NCBI RefSeq assembly: GCF_032598785.1
Contig: NZ_CP102984.1
Reading direction: 5' to 3' (one strand)
DNA: 64,000 nt
From: Terrisporobacter petrolearius
Lineage (GTDB): Bacteria; Bacillota; Clostridia; Peptostreptococcales; Peptostreptococcaceae
How positions within the stretch are numbered: the stretch's first letter is position 1; each line of letters starts with the position of its first letter. Below the pieces are notes generated by a model. The model was not told the DNA's origin. It made no database searches and saw nothing but the letters and a program-made list of their open reading frames with translations. This document shows, piece by piece, positions 52,851-62,220 of this stretch. The translations under genes were made by a program, and so were the position numbers.

Positions 52851-54827
52851 TTACTTATTATCATCTTCTGGCAGTTTAAACTCTTCTAATTTTGATTTAC
52901 GTAAACTAACCTTTTCTTCCTCATTAGATTCTTCTTGTGTATCTTCTTCATCATCAATAATAACTTTTGATTCTTCTCTTTTTGCAAATACATCTTTTTC
53001 ATCTAATGATAACTCTTCATTAAATGCTTCCATAAATTGAGCTGAATCTAATGTTTCATATAGTAGTAATCCTTTTGCAACATAATGTAATTTCGCCATA
53101 TTTCCATTTAATATTTGTTTACATTCCGCATAAGCATTTTCAACTATATCTCTAACTTCTTTATCTATCTCAAAGGCTATCTCTTCTGAGTAATTTTTCT
53201 TAGTTGTTATGCTGTTTCCTAAGAATACCTCATCATCACTGTCTCCGTATACCATAGGTCCCATTTTTTCACTCATACCATATTTTGTTACCATAGCTCT
53301 TGCTATTGCTGTAACTCTTTCTAAGTCATTAGATGCTCCTGTTGAGATGTCCTCCATGATTAATTCTTCTGCAACCCTACCGCCAAGAGCCATCACTATA
53401 GTTTCTAACATCTCATTTTTAGTACCATACATTTGATCTTCCTTAGGAAGAGGTTCAGTGAATCCACCAGCTCTACCCCTAGGTATTATAGTTACTTGGT
53501 GAACCGGGCTTACATTTGGAAGTATATGCATACAAATAGCATGACCTGCTTCATGATAAGCTGTAAGCTTTCTATCTTTTTCACTGATAACTCTAGATTT
53601 TTTAGCTACACCAACCATAACTTTTGTTATAGCTTCCTCTATAGTATCCATATGAATTTCTTTTTCTCTTTTTCTAGCTGTTAATATAGCTGCCTCATTC
53701 ATTATGTTTTCAATATCTGCCGGAGTAAATCCTGGCGTTCTCTTAGCTAACACTTCTTTATTTACATCGTGTGCTAAAGGTTTATTCTTTGAATGAACTT
53801 CAAATATAGCTTCCCTACCTCTAACATCTGGTACTCCAACCACTACCTCTCTGTCAAATCTACCAGGTCTAAGTAATGCAGGGTCTAAAATATCTGGTCT
53901 ATTTGTTGCAGCCATGATTATTATTCCTTGGTTAACTCCAAATCCATCCATCTCTACTAGAAGTTGATTTAGAGTTTGTTCTCTTTCATCATGACCTCCA
54001 CCAAGCCCAGCGCCTCTTTTTCTACCAACAGCATCTATTTCATCTATGAATATTATTGCAGGTGCACTTTTCTTTGCTTGTTCAAATAAATCTCTTACTC
54101 TCGATGCTCCAACACCTACAAACATTTCAACGAAATCAGAACCACTTATGCTGAAAAATGGCACTCCAGCTTCTCCTGCGACAGCTCTTGATAAATATGT
54201 TTTTCCTGTCCCTGGAGGACCAACCATTAGTATCCCTTTTGGAATTCTAGCACCTAAATTAATATACCTCTTGGGGTTCTTGAGGAAATCCACAACTTCC
54301 TGCAGATCTTCTTTTTCCTCCGACAGTCCTGCCACATCTTTAAATGTAACTCTTGTTTTTTCATCATCTTTATGAACCCTGGCTTTAGATTTTCCAAAAC
54401 TCATAACCTTTCCGCCTCCACCTTGAGACTGGTTCATAAAGACAAACCATATTATAATCATAAATCCAATTAGAAGAACAGTTGGTAACATACTTACAAA
54501 CCAAGGCGTTTGCGGTTGTGCTTCTCCATCAAATACTAATTTATTTTCCACTGCTTGATTCAATATCTCATTAGATAGTTTATCTCCTAATATTTCATTT
54601 GGTATATATGATGTAAACTTCTTGTTTGAATCTTTTATTACTCCTTCTACAGAAGTTCCATCCACAAAGTGTATTCTCGATATATTTTCTTCAGTTAAGT
54701 TTTTATAAACTTCGGAAAACTTCAACTCTTCAACTTTAGTTGTCTGAGTTCCCGAGAATTGTACTATGCCTATTATTATCATAAACAGTAACAGATAAAA
54801 ACCTGCTCCTTTTAAAATTTTGTTCAA
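52851..54827 (-). CDS. ftsH: ATP-dependent zinc metalloprotease FtsH
   Basis: FtsH is a membrane-bound AAA+ protease that degrades misfolded membrane proteins and regulators. Two N-terminal transmembrane helices (about 7-25 and 110-130) flank an external domain. Walker A GPPGTGKTYLS, Walker B IIFIDEIDAVG and the zinc site HEAGH follow, with an acidic C-terminal tail. I choose the TTG start at 54825-54827 (658 residues), because AAAGGAGGG lies 7 nt upstream; the ATG 18 nt earlier lies at the edge of that site. It is 32 nt downstream of tilS, the usual tilS-ftsH linkage. Confidence 0.95.
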   Translation of the reverse strand: MNKILKGAGFYLLLFMIIIGIVQFSGTQTTKVEELKFSEVYKNLTEENISRIHFVDGTSVEGVIKDSNKKFTSYIPNEILGDKLSNEILNQAVENKLVFDGEAQPQTPWFVSMLPTVLLIGFMIIIWFVFMNQSQGGGGKVMSFGKSKARVHKDDEKTRVTFKDVAGLSEEKEDLQEVVDFLKNPKRYINLGARIPKGILMVGPPGTGKTYLSRAVAGEAGVPFFSISGSDFVEMFVGVGASRVRDLFEQAKKSAPAIIFIDEIDAVGRKRGAGLGGGHDEREQTLNQLLVEMDGFGVNQGIIIMAATNRPDILDPALLRPGRFDREVVVGVPDVRGREAIFEVHSKNKPLAHDVNKEVLAKRTPGFTPADIENIMNEAAILTARKREKEIHMDTIEEAITKVMVGVAKKSRVISEKDRKLTAYHEAGHAICMHILPNVSPVHQVTIIPRGRAGGFTEPLPKEDQMYGTKNEMLETIVMALGGRVAEELIMEDISTGASNDLERVTAIARAMVTKYGMSEKMGPMVYGDSDDEVFLGNSITTKKNYSEEIAFEIDKEVRDIVENAYAECKQILNGNMAKLHYVAKGLLLYETLDSAQFMEAFNEELSLDEKDVFAKREESKVIIDDEEDTQEESNEEEKVSLRKSKLEEFKLPEDDNK

Positions 54828-54859
54828 AAGAAGCCCTCCTTTCATAAGTTGTTTTAATT

Positions 54860-56245
54860 CTAAATTTTCTTAAAGCAAATCTTTAAGACTTCTTTTGTGG
54901 TTTCATCAACCTTATATGCTTCACTATTTCTAAAATTTCCAACACATAAAATTCCATTATCATCTTGCATAACTGGAACTTTACATCTTTCTTCTTTTGG
55001 AATTTTTAAATCTATGAATAATTGTTTTAATTTTTTACTTCCCATAGAAAGTTTTATTTTATCCCCTGGCTTTCTACTTCTTACAACTATCCCCCCTTTA
55101 ATTTTATTACAATCAAACCATTTTAATGATTTATCTCTTTTCAAAGCCTTATACCTATTTATAGGCATTGTTTCAGTTTCAATAATTATATTAGCTTCAT
55201 TTATTTTGACAAACCCATTTTTAGGTACTTTATAAGAGAATTCTATTTCTTCAAATATAATTTCTTTTGTTGTAAATACCAGTTTATTTTTTTGTCTATA
55301 AACAAATAATCCTCTTGGGAGAACTATTTTTTTATCAATCTTATTTTCATCTTCTAAGTCTAAAACTTCCTCAACATGCTTTTGGTCTATAAAATTTGTA
55401 TCTCCTAAAACATATTTTATTCCTAATCTAATAATTCTACTTTTTAATGACTTATGTAAATTCATATATTTATTTAGCTTAATCTCTAAGTTATATGCAT
55501 CTATAAAAGCTACTTCTTTAAATTTCTTAAAAGCCTCTTCTTCTATGTAATCATTGTCAATTCTTAAGCCATTGCTCATTCTTACTATGGCTTCTATTAT
55601 ATTAGAATTAAAATTATCCTTCATATATGGTATAAGATCTAATCTAATTTTATTCCTTGTATATATGTTTTCTAAGTTTGTAGCATCTATTCTTGGATTT
55701 AATTTATATTCTTCACAGTAAGCTTCTATTTCAGATCTCTCAATTTCTAAAATAGGTCTAATTATAGCATCGTCTCTTATATAATCTATACCTTTTAAGC
55801 CTTTTAAGCCTGTACCTCTCATCATACGCATTAAAACGGTTTCAGCTTGATCATTCATATTATGAGCTATAGCTATTTTATCAGCATTTAATTTTTCTTT
55901 TATTTCAAAGAACATCTCATATCTTAACTTTCTTGCTCCTTCTTCTAGAGACAACTTATTTTCTTTACAATATTGTGGTACATTTATAGATTTAACAAAA
56001 AAAGTTATTCCTAAACTTTCGCACAATTGAGAAACATATAAAGCATCCTTTTGAGCTTCCATACCTCTAATCTGATGATTCAGATGTGCTGCATAAACTT
56101 CTATGTCTAAAACATTTCTCAATCTACTCAATATATGTAATAGACAAACTGAGTCAGGTCCTCCAGAAAGGCCTAACACAATTTTATCTCCATTTTCAAT
56201 TAAGTTGTATTTTTTTATCGTACTTAGCGTTTTCTCAAATATCAT
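54860..56245 (-). CDS. tilS: tRNA(Ile)-lysidine synthetase
   Basis: TilS modifies C34 of tRNA-Ile2 to lysidine so that it reads AUA. The N-type ATP-pyrophosphatase loop LGLSGGPDSVCLLHIL is at about residues 24-39, and HNMNDQAETVLMRMMRGTGLKGL is a second signature. The C-terminal substrate domains (GDKIKLSMGSKKLKQLFIDLKI) are present. The length of 461 residues is typical of clostridial TilS. It lies directly upstream of ftsH. Confidence 0.95.
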   Translation of the reverse strand: MIFEKTLSTIKKYNLIENGDKIVLGLSGGPDSVCLLHILSRLRNVLDIEVYAAHLNHQIRGMEAQKDALYVSQLCESLGITFFVKSINVPQYCKENKLSLEEGARKLRYEMFFEIKEKLNADKIAIAHNMNDQAETVLMRMMRGTGLKGLKGIDYIRDDAIIRPILEIERSEIEAYCEEYKLNPRIDATNLENIYTRNKIRLDLIPYMKDNFNSNIIEAIVRMSNGLRIDNDYIEEEAFKKFKEVAFIDAYNLEIKLNKYMNLHKSLKSRIIRLGIKYVLGDTNFIDQKHVEEVLDLEDENKIDKKIVLPRGLFVYRQKNKLVFTTKEIIFEEIEFSYKVPKNGFVKINEANIIIETETMPINRYKALKRDKSLKWFDCNKIKGGIVVRSRKPGDKIKLSMGSKKLKQLFIDLKIPKEERCKVPVMQDDNGILCVGNFRNSEAYKVDETTKEVLKICFKKI

Positions 56246-56445
56246 ATTTTATACCTCTATTACAATTAATTTTATCAATAATTAATTTAATTGCCTTACT
56301 TATTTGCATCAATTTTTAATTAATGAAATTCTTAACTACTAGTACTATTTTCTATAAAAAAACTTCAAATCCTTGTTTATATTTATCCTATTTTTTAAGA
56401 ATATTTTTTAAACACTATAGTTATAATGATAACAAATAAATGAAA

Positions 56446-56471
56446 CAAAAGGTAGTATTTTAACTACCTTT
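56446..56471 (-). terminator. Terminator of the DUF1934 gene
   Basis: The minus-strand stem AAAGGTAGT / ACTACCTTT (loop TAAAAT) is followed by TG and a mixed T-rich stretch, 40 nt past the gene. Confidence 0.6.
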
Positions 56472-56510
56472 AATTTTATTACATTAAAAATATTTATTTT
56501 TTAACTTTAT

Positions 56511-56915
56511 TTATTGATAAATATTTATTTTTATTTTATTACGACCTTTAAACATATCTATTATTTCTATATTATAATCTATTTCAATGATAATATTTTC
56601 TTCATTTTTTATACTTAAACTTGTAGTTTTTGTTTCTACATTAAACATACCTTGTGGTGTTGTATAATTAGAATTAATTGTTTGATTTTCTTTAAAAACC
56701 ATAGTTGAATTTATTTCACCAAATCTTTTTATCGTTATTTTATCATTTTCAATTTTAATAGATGTTGTCGTTTCCTTTCCATCCTCTTTTTCCCTATAAA
56801 CTACATAGGTATTATCTCTTTTTTCATATAAAGTACCCGTAGCATTTAATTTTATATCATTTTTTTCTCCATATTCATTATATTGAATCGTATGGATATT
56901 AATTTTAACTTCCAA
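56511..56915 (-). CDS. DUF1934 (YwiB-like) beta-barrel protein, function unknown
   Basis: A 134-residue cytoplasmic protein rich in beta strands without catalytic motifs. Its length and pattern (N-terminal VKINIHTIQ, YVVYRE, a GMFNVETKT turn, C-terminal repeated strands) fit the DUF1934 lipocalin-like family exemplified by Bacillus YwiB. The assignment is by overall pattern. It stands alone between tilS and the SleB-like hydrolase, with its own terminator. Confidence 0.65.
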   Translation of the reverse strand: MEVKINIHTIQYNEYGEKNDIKLNATGTLYEKRDNTYVVYREKEDGKETTTSIKIENDKITIKRFGEINSTMVFKENQTINSNYTTPQGMFNVETKTTSLSIKNEENIIIEIDYNIEIIDMFKGRNKIKINIYQ

Positions 56916-57002
56916 TACATTGCCTCCTTCTAAATATGGCTTTTTATAAGTAAAGCATTTCGTTTTATATTTTACTATCTAGATGATAATTATAATTTAT
57001 TT

Positions 57003-57034
57003 TATAAAAAAAATAAAGGAGTAAAAACTCCTTT
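57003..57034 (-). terminator. Terminator of the SleB/CwlJ-like gene
   Basis: The minus-strand stem AAAGGAGT / ACTCCTTT with a TTTT loop is followed by ATTTTTTTT. Confidence 0.85.
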
Positions 57035-57057
57035 ACTTTTTTATTTTAAATTATATA

Positions 57058-57582
57058 TTATTTAGCAAAAACATGATTCCCTATCCTTAAGTAAGGATTT
57101 AATGTGTTTATCCAATTACATGTAGATATATCTGGGTTCCAGAAATATATTGCATTGTTGGTTGGATCACTTCCGTATAGCGCTTCCTGAGCAGCTCTAT
57201 ATGTAGAACTTGTTGGCTCTGCATATATAGTTCCATTTTTCACTACAGAAAATGCATTTTTTTGATATATAACTCCTTCTAAAGAATCTGGAAACCTAGA
57301 GTCCTTCACTCTGTTAATTACAACTGCTGCTACAGCAACTTGTCCTTCATAACTTTCTCCTCTAGCTTCTCCTGCTACTAACTTTGATAATAACATTATT
57401 TGTTCATCATTAAGATTTATAACTGCTTCTTTTTTCTCATCTTGTTCTTTTATTTGCAAAAAACAATTTTCTGTTTTATTGTCTAAATAATAGTATTCTA
57501 GTGCATATATTTGTTTTATAGGTACAAACAAATTGCCTAAAACTAATAGTGATACTATAAGTGTTTTATAGCACCTATCCAT
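57058..57582 (-). CDS. SleB/CwlJ-type cell wall hydrolase (Hydrolase_2), exported
   Basis: A 174-residue exported protein: a signal peptide or anchor at about residues 6-28, a short linker, then the Hydrolase_2 domain LVAGEARGESYEGQVAVAAVVINRV (opening glutamate E of GEARGE is the likely catalytic acid), PDSLEGVIYQKNAFS and AIYFWNP. SleB and CwlJ family members degrade spore cortex. There is no separate peptidoglycan-binding repeat, so it is shorter than SleB. I chose the ATG at 57580-57582; AAGGAG lies about 11 nt upstream, and a GTG inside that site is less likely. Next to spoIIR, a sporulation role is plausible. Confidence 0.85.
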   Translation of the reverse strand: MDRCYKTLIVSLLVLGNLFVPIKQIYALEYYYLDNKTENCFLQIKEQDEKKEAVINLNDEQIMLLSKLVAGEARGESYEGQVAVAAVVINRVKDSRFPDSLEGVIYQKNAFSVVKNGTIYAEPTSSTYRAAQEALYGSDPTNNAIYFWNPDISTCNWINTLNPYLRIGNHVFAK

Positions 57583-57617
57583 AGTTAAAGTCACTCCTTT
57601 TTTGTCTTATTCTTGAT

Positions 57618-58274
57618 TTAAAATAAATTTTGAAATACTTCTGTTATCTTAAATTTAAATTTTAAATTAGTTACTTTAGTTTGATTTTTAGCCATTATTA
57701 AATCATACTCTTGTGGTGTTAATATCTCTTTTAGCTTTTCATCAGTTTTTTCATCTATTACTCCATTTTGTTCATCTACAAAGCAAAGAGGAGGAAACAT
57801 TACACACCACCAGTTTTTACCTTTTCCCTCTCCTATTATAATTTTTAAAGCTTTATATTTACCTGCTGGTAAAACTACACTTGAGTATTGCTTAGCCGGA
57901 AAGTCACTGTATTGCAAGCCAATATTAACGCTATAGTCATATCCGTTTTCAGAAATAATATTCTTGCTTATTTTTTCTAAGTTATCATATTCATTTTTTA
58001 TAATTGCTTCACTTTCTTCTATTGATTTAGAGTTTTCAAGTTTTGGTTGTAAATAAGCTATAACCGCATCTCTAACTTTTAATTTCAATTCTTGATCATC
58101 ATCTGTATCACTATTAGCTATAACATGAAATCTTATTAATTTTTCCTTATAATCATAGCTACATGCCTCTATTTTAGTTATTTCTTTTGATATTACTAGC
58201 GCAGTTAATAATAATATGGTAATCAAAATACTAAACAGTATGTATATTCTTTTTTTTATATTTTTTGCTTTCAT
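57618..58274 (-). CDS. spoIIR: Stage II sporulation protein SpoIIR
   Basis: SpoIIR is made in the forespore and secreted to trigger SpoIIGA to process pro-sigma-E in the mother cell. An N-terminal membrane or signal segment (about residues 9-28) is followed by the family core KLIRFHVIANSDTDDDQELKLKVRDAV and GKNWWCVMFPPLCFVDE. It has 218 residues from the ATG at 58272-58274, behind AGGGGG at good distance; an in-frame TTG five codons upstream overlaps that site. Confidence 0.93.
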   Translation of the reverse strand: MKAKNIKKRIYILFSILITILLLTALVISKEITKIEACSYDYKEKLIRFHVIANSDTDDDQELKLKVRDAVIAYLQPKLENSKSIEESEAIIKNEYDNLEKISKNIISENGYDYSVNIGLQYSDFPAKQYSSVVLPAGKYKALKIIIGEGKGKNWWCVMFPPLCFVDEQNGVIDEKTDEKLKEILTPQEYDLIMAKNQTKVTNLKFKFKITEVFQNLF

Positions 58275-58426
58275 AATAATCCCCCTCAAAAATTAATTCA
58301 TATTTTGAGTGTATCCATTTATTATTTTTTTATACAGAAATTTGATTTGTAACACATACAATAAAAATTCATTTTAAGCAGTAACTTTGATGAAATTAAT
58401 CCTTTTAAATTATGCACTATAAACAA

Positions 58427-58452
58427 TAAAAAAAGAAGGCCAAGCCTTCTTC
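58427..58452 (-). terminator. Terminator of ispE-GntR
   Basis: The minus-strand stem AGAAGGC / GCCTTCT (loop TTG) is followed by seven Ts. Confidence 0.8.
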
Positions 58453-58474
58453 AAAATATAATTTCCATTTTAGT

Positions 58475-59146
58475 TTAATTATTTACTGTATTCTCCATAA
58501 AAAATTGTTCTGCCAATTCTATATGCTCTGTTGCATACTTTTTAGCTAATTCAGAGTCACCTGATTTTATTGCTTCTAATATTCTATTATGTTCATCCAC
58601 TAGGCTTAAAGATGCCTCATAGTTTGATACATACGTCACTCTGAATCTATGCACTTGTTCCCATAAAGAAGTTATTAAGTGATATAGTTTTTTATTATTT
58701 GCCATTAAAAATATCTTCTCATGAAATTCTACATCTTTTTTTAATACATTGTCTATGTCAGTTTCTCTTACACTTTTTTCAAATTCTTTTGCAACTCTTT
58801 CTAACTCAGCAATGTCTTCCTCCCTTAGTCTCTCTGATGCTAAAGATGCCGCTAATCCTTCTAGGCTTGCTCTTATTTCTAATACGTCTATTAAATCTTT
58901 AAATGACATATTAGCCACATAAGCACCCTTTCTTGGTAACATTACTACTAAACCTTCAAGTTCTAATTTCCTAATAGCTTCTCTTATTGGAGTTCTACTT
59001 ACCCCTAATTGTTCCGCCAGTTGCACTTCCATAAGTCTTTGACCTGCTTTTAAATTACCTTCTAAAATAGCTGTTCTTAGATTTTCAAATACTACATCTC
59101 TTAATGGCTTATAATTATCTAGATTTAATTTTGTTAAACTATCCAT
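58475..59146 (-). CDS. GntR family regulator, FadR/FCD subfamily
   Basis: A 223-residue repressor-type protein with an N-terminal winged HTH (about 15-75; LAEQLGVSRTPIREAIRKLELEGLV) and a C-terminal FCD domain with the metal-site histidines in VEFHEKIF, VDEHNRIL and ATEHIELA. The ligand is unknown; FCD regulators usually sense small carboxylic acids. Its start overlaps the ispE stop by 8 bp, so it is translated with ispE. No specific operator was identified. Confidence 0.9.
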   Translation of the reverse strand: MDSLTKLNLDNYKPLRDVVFENLRTAILEGNLKAGQRLMEVQLAEQLGVSRTPIREAIRKLELEGLVVMLPRKGAYVANMSFKDLIDVLEIRASLEGLAASLASERLREEDIAELERVAKEFEKSVRETDIDNVLKKDVEFHEKIFLMANNKKLYHLITSLWEQVHRFRVTYVSNYEASLSLVDEHNRILEAIKSGDSELAKKYATEHIELAEQFFMENTVNN

Positions 59147-60020
59147 TTATTTCAACCCCCTTTTTATGGCTTTTAACTAGATATACTTGTTTAAAGTTTT
59201 CTAGTAAAATTTTTTTACATTTTTTTGCATCTTCTTCGTTGTTATATAATCCAAAAACTGTTGGTCCACTTCCACTCATCATAGCGCCTAATGCTCTATT
59301 ATTTATCATAATTTTCTCTATCTCACTAATAACAGGATATTTTTCCTTAGTAACGGATTCTAAAACATTATACATACTCTTTGATAATAACTCTATTTTA
59401 TTTTCTTTTAATAGCCTTATTAATAATTTATTATCTGGCCTTTTTTTAATAATTTTAGAATCTATAGCCTCATATACTTCTTTTGTAGACACAAATAATT
59501 CTGGTTTACACACCAAAATAAATGCATCCTGAGATAAACCCTCTATATTTGTTAATTTTTCTCCAATATTTCCTGCCAATGATGTCTCTCCCTCAATGCA
59601 AAAAGGCACATCAGCTCCCAGCTGTAAACCCATTTCCTTAAGCTTATCTTTACTCAAGTTAAGATTCCATAATTTGTTCAGTCCAACTAAAACTGCGGCT
59701 GCATTACTACTTCCACCTGCCATACCAGCAGCTACAGGTATATTTTTATCTATGTAAATTTTTATACCTCTCTTTATATTGAATTCTTGCTTTATTAAAC
59801 TAGCAGCTTTATACATTATATTGCTACTATCCACAGGTATATCTTTACTATTACTATTTATTATTATTGTATCTTCATCTAGTGAAAAAATTTTTATAAT
59901 ATCAAATAAGTCAATAGTTTGCATTATCATTTCAACTAAATGATATCCATCTTGTCTCTTTCCTAATACATCTATAGATAAATTAATCTTAGCTCTACTT
60001 TTCAGTTCTATAGAATTCAT
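59139..60020 (-). CDS. ispE: 4-diphosphocytidyl-2-C-methyl-D-erythritol kinase
   Basis: IspE phosphorylates CDP-methylerythritol in the MEP pathway to isoprenoid precursors. GHMP-kinase motifs are SRAKINLSIDVLGKRQDGYH near the N-terminus, the ATP loop IPVAAGMAGGSSNAAAVL (about 90-107) and GAMMSGSGPTVFGL near the C-terminus. The length of 293 residues is normal. AAGGAGG lies upstream of the ATG. Confidence 0.95.
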   Translation of the reverse strand: MNSIELKSRAKINLSIDVLGKRQDGYHLVEMIMQTIDLFDIIKIFSLDEDTIIINSNSKDIPVDSSNIMYKAASLIKQEFNIKRGIKIYIDKNIPVAAGMAGGSSNAAAVLVGLNKLWNLNLSKDKLKEMGLQLGADVPFCIEGETSLAGNIGEKLTNIEGLSQDAFILVCKPELFVSTKEVYEAIDSKIIKKRPDNKLLIRLLKENKIELLSKSMYNVLESVTKEKYPVISEIEKIMINNRALGAMMSGSGPTVFGLYNNEEDAKKCKKILLENFKQVYLVKSHKKGVEING

Positions 60021-60086
60021 TTCATCCTCCTTGTATGTGGTTGCACTTAGTATAATGGATTCTCGAATTATAATAATTATACTACA

Positions 60087-60125
60087 AAAATAAAATAATA
60101 GGGGTTTTATCCCCTATTATTTTAT
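60087..60125 (-). terminator. Terminator of sipL
   Basis: The minus-strand stem AATAATAGGGG / CCCCTATTATT (loop ATAAAA) is followed by TTATTTTTG. Confidence 0.8.
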
Positions 60126-60141
60126 TGCTTTTGTTAGTTTA

Positions 60142-61692
60142 CTAATTTACCATTGTAACTTTTTTTTGTAAAATCAAGCATTTTCCTGGCTTAATTGGCT
60201 CTTCTATTTTAATTTCATTTACATCTGCTATTTCTTCTTCTGTTGTATTATATTTTTTGGCTATATCCCAAAGATTGTCACCTTCTTTGCAAATATATAC
60301 GATTATACTAGGAGCTGTCGAAAGATCATAATCACCTTGATCTTCACCTTTTATAATAAAACTTTCTGATTTCTTATCTATAGCTTCTGTGAATCTTTTC
60401 ACCTTTATTACTAAGTCTATCTCGTCTCTATTTAAATCTGCCTCAACTTTATCAATACAAACTGTATTAAATATTGAACAAGTATCACTTAAGTTTTCAA
60501 TAACAGCATCATTTTCAAAAGGAATTTCCTCTGATAGCTTATATATCATTTTCTCCCCTTCAACAGGAACAAATAATATTACAACTTTTATTATTCCTTG
60601 AATTATGCTTTTATTTCCTTCTACATAAGCATTCTCTATAGATATTGATGGACACACACTTACTATATCTTTCACTTGCATGCTATCATCATCTATACTT
60701 AAAGTATCTCTAACTGTAAACATTTCTGACATAGAACATAATGCTTTGTTTAAATTTATTAGTCTATGATCAAATTTTACAATTTTTTGTGGAGAATACG
60801 CATCTTGTAATACTTCTCTAGTTACTTCATCAGTAACTTTTACCTTACAACATACTGTACATTCTATTTCTAGCATGGCTGTATTACTTTCACTATTGTC
60901 TTTGAAATTGTAATTAAAATCTCCTATACTTAATAAAGTTTCTTCTCTCATTCCGTCAAAAGCTCCTGGAACTTCAATAAATTGTGTGAAATCAATGCCT
61001 ACCTTGTCTAGCTCTACAATATCACCTTCACAAGTGCATGCTAGAGGACTAATTTCTAAAACTCCACCTATTATAACTTTATTGTCTGCTATTCTGCTTT
61101 CTTTAACTTTTACCACAGGTGTAATATTTATTATTGCAGCTACCTCTTCTGAGCTTATAGCTATAGTGTCTCTTATTACACTTTCTGTTTTTTCTATGCC
61201 AATGATATCTTGATATACTATTTCTTTTCTATGTTTTTGAATGCATTCAACTTGAGAAACATCCTTTACGATATCTAATCTTTGTTTTTCAAATAAACTA
61301 CCTTTAATATTCATAAGAGCTCCTACTCTTATCTTTCTTTCATTCAAAATTGTACAATCAACATGTTCTACCTCTGGATATAGCATATACTCCATATCTT
61401 GAACTATATTATCTTTTTCTACGACTTCATTTATGTCTATTTTTCCGCAAACATTGGATAAAGTACTTTTATCATCTGCTATATACATAACATTGTAATT
61501 AAAACTTCCTCTACATACAAGTTTTCCATCTGATACATCAATTTTACTCAATGCTATGTACCCTTGAGTATCAACTATTTCATAGACGTCTGATTTAATA
61601 TCTGGCACTACCGCCTCTGATTCGATAAATGTTTGATACTTCCCAAAGTCAACTCTGCTATCTATTTTGATTATATCCTTAATTAATTCCAT
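60142..61692 (-). CDS. sipL: SipL-like spore coat morphogenetic protein (DUF3794 + LysM)
   Basis: A 516-residue protein of repeated DUF3794-type beta domains with a C-terminal LysM domain (about 465-510; CKEGDNLWDIAKKYNTTEEE). In C. difficile SipL binds SpoIVA through its LysM region and is needed to place the coat on the forespore; length, architecture and neighbours (veg, yabG, ispE, spoIIR) match. I use the ATG at 61690-61692, where AGGAGGG lies 7 nt upstream, rather than an ATG 33 nt earlier without a site. Mother-cell location is inferred from the family. Confidence 0.88.
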   Translation of the reverse strand: MELIKDIIKIDSRVDFGKYQTFIESEAVVPDIKSDVYEIVDTQGYIALSKIDVSDGKLVCRGSFNYNVMYIADDKSTLSNVCGKIDINEVVEKDNIVQDMEYMLYPEVEHVDCTILNERKIRVGALMNIKGSLFEKQRLDIVKDVSQVECIQKHRKEIVYQDIIGIEKTESVIRDTIAISSEEVAAIINITPVVKVKESRIADNKVIIGGVLEISPLACTCEGDIVELDKVGIDFTQFIEVPGAFDGMREETLLSIGDFNYNFKDNSESNTAMLEIECTVCCKVKVTDEVTREVLQDAYSPQKIVKFDHRLINLNKALCSMSEMFTVRDTLSIDDDSMQVKDIVSVCPSISIENAYVEGNKSIIQGIIKVVILFVPVEGEKMIYKLSEEIPFENDAVIENLSDTCSIFNTVCIDKVEADLNRDEIDLVIKVKRFTEAIDKKSESFIIKGEDQGDYDLSTAPSIIVYICKEGDNLWDIAKKYNTTEEEIADVNEIKIEEPIKPGKCLILQKKVTMVN

Positions 61693-61782
61693 ATTTGTCC
61701 CTCCTAAATATAAATAAACTATCACACTATATTTATATTTAGGAAAGCAAAAAAAAATTACACCTAATTTAATAGGTATAAT

Positions 61783-62061
61783 TTAACTTACGCTTAATTT
61801 ATCGTCTTCTATTTTACTATCTTTAAAAACTTGTAATTTTACATTTTCTGTTAACAGATCAGAGTAACTATAAGATACTCTTTGATATCCACTTCCGCTT
61901 GCTTCTAGCTTCACTATAAAGACACTAGGATAAACATTTTCTAGTATTCCCCTTTTGGTTGTAATCTGTTTTCTTCCCTTATTTGCTTTCAATATTATTT
62001 TTTTGCCTAGATGTTTTTCCAAATTCAGTCTAATGTTATCTAAAGTTTGAACAGTAGCCAT
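61783..62061 (-). CDS. veg: Veg family protein
   Basis: A 92-residue member of the Veg family (VQTLDNIRLNLEKHLGKKI, then KANKGRKQITTKRGILE and VFIVKL), a small SH3-like protein linked in Bacillus to biofilm gene expression. The exact role here is unknown. AAGAGGG precedes the ATG. It lies between yabG and sipL, a common clostridial order. Confidence 0.93.
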   Translation of the reverse strand: MATVQTLDNIRLNLEKHLGKKIILKANKGRKQITTKRGILENVYPSVFIVKLEASGSGYQRVSYSYSDLLTENVKLQVFKDSKIEDDKLSVS

Positions 62062-62220
62062 AATATCACCCTCTTTTAGTTTCTATGTTTACATAATATC
62101 ATAAGAAGAGGTCTTTGTCAAATGTTTTAACTAATTATTTTATATATTTTCAAAGCAATTGTCAATAGTATTTTTAAAGAATACAGTATAATTTTATAAA
62201 AATATATTTTTAATATAAAA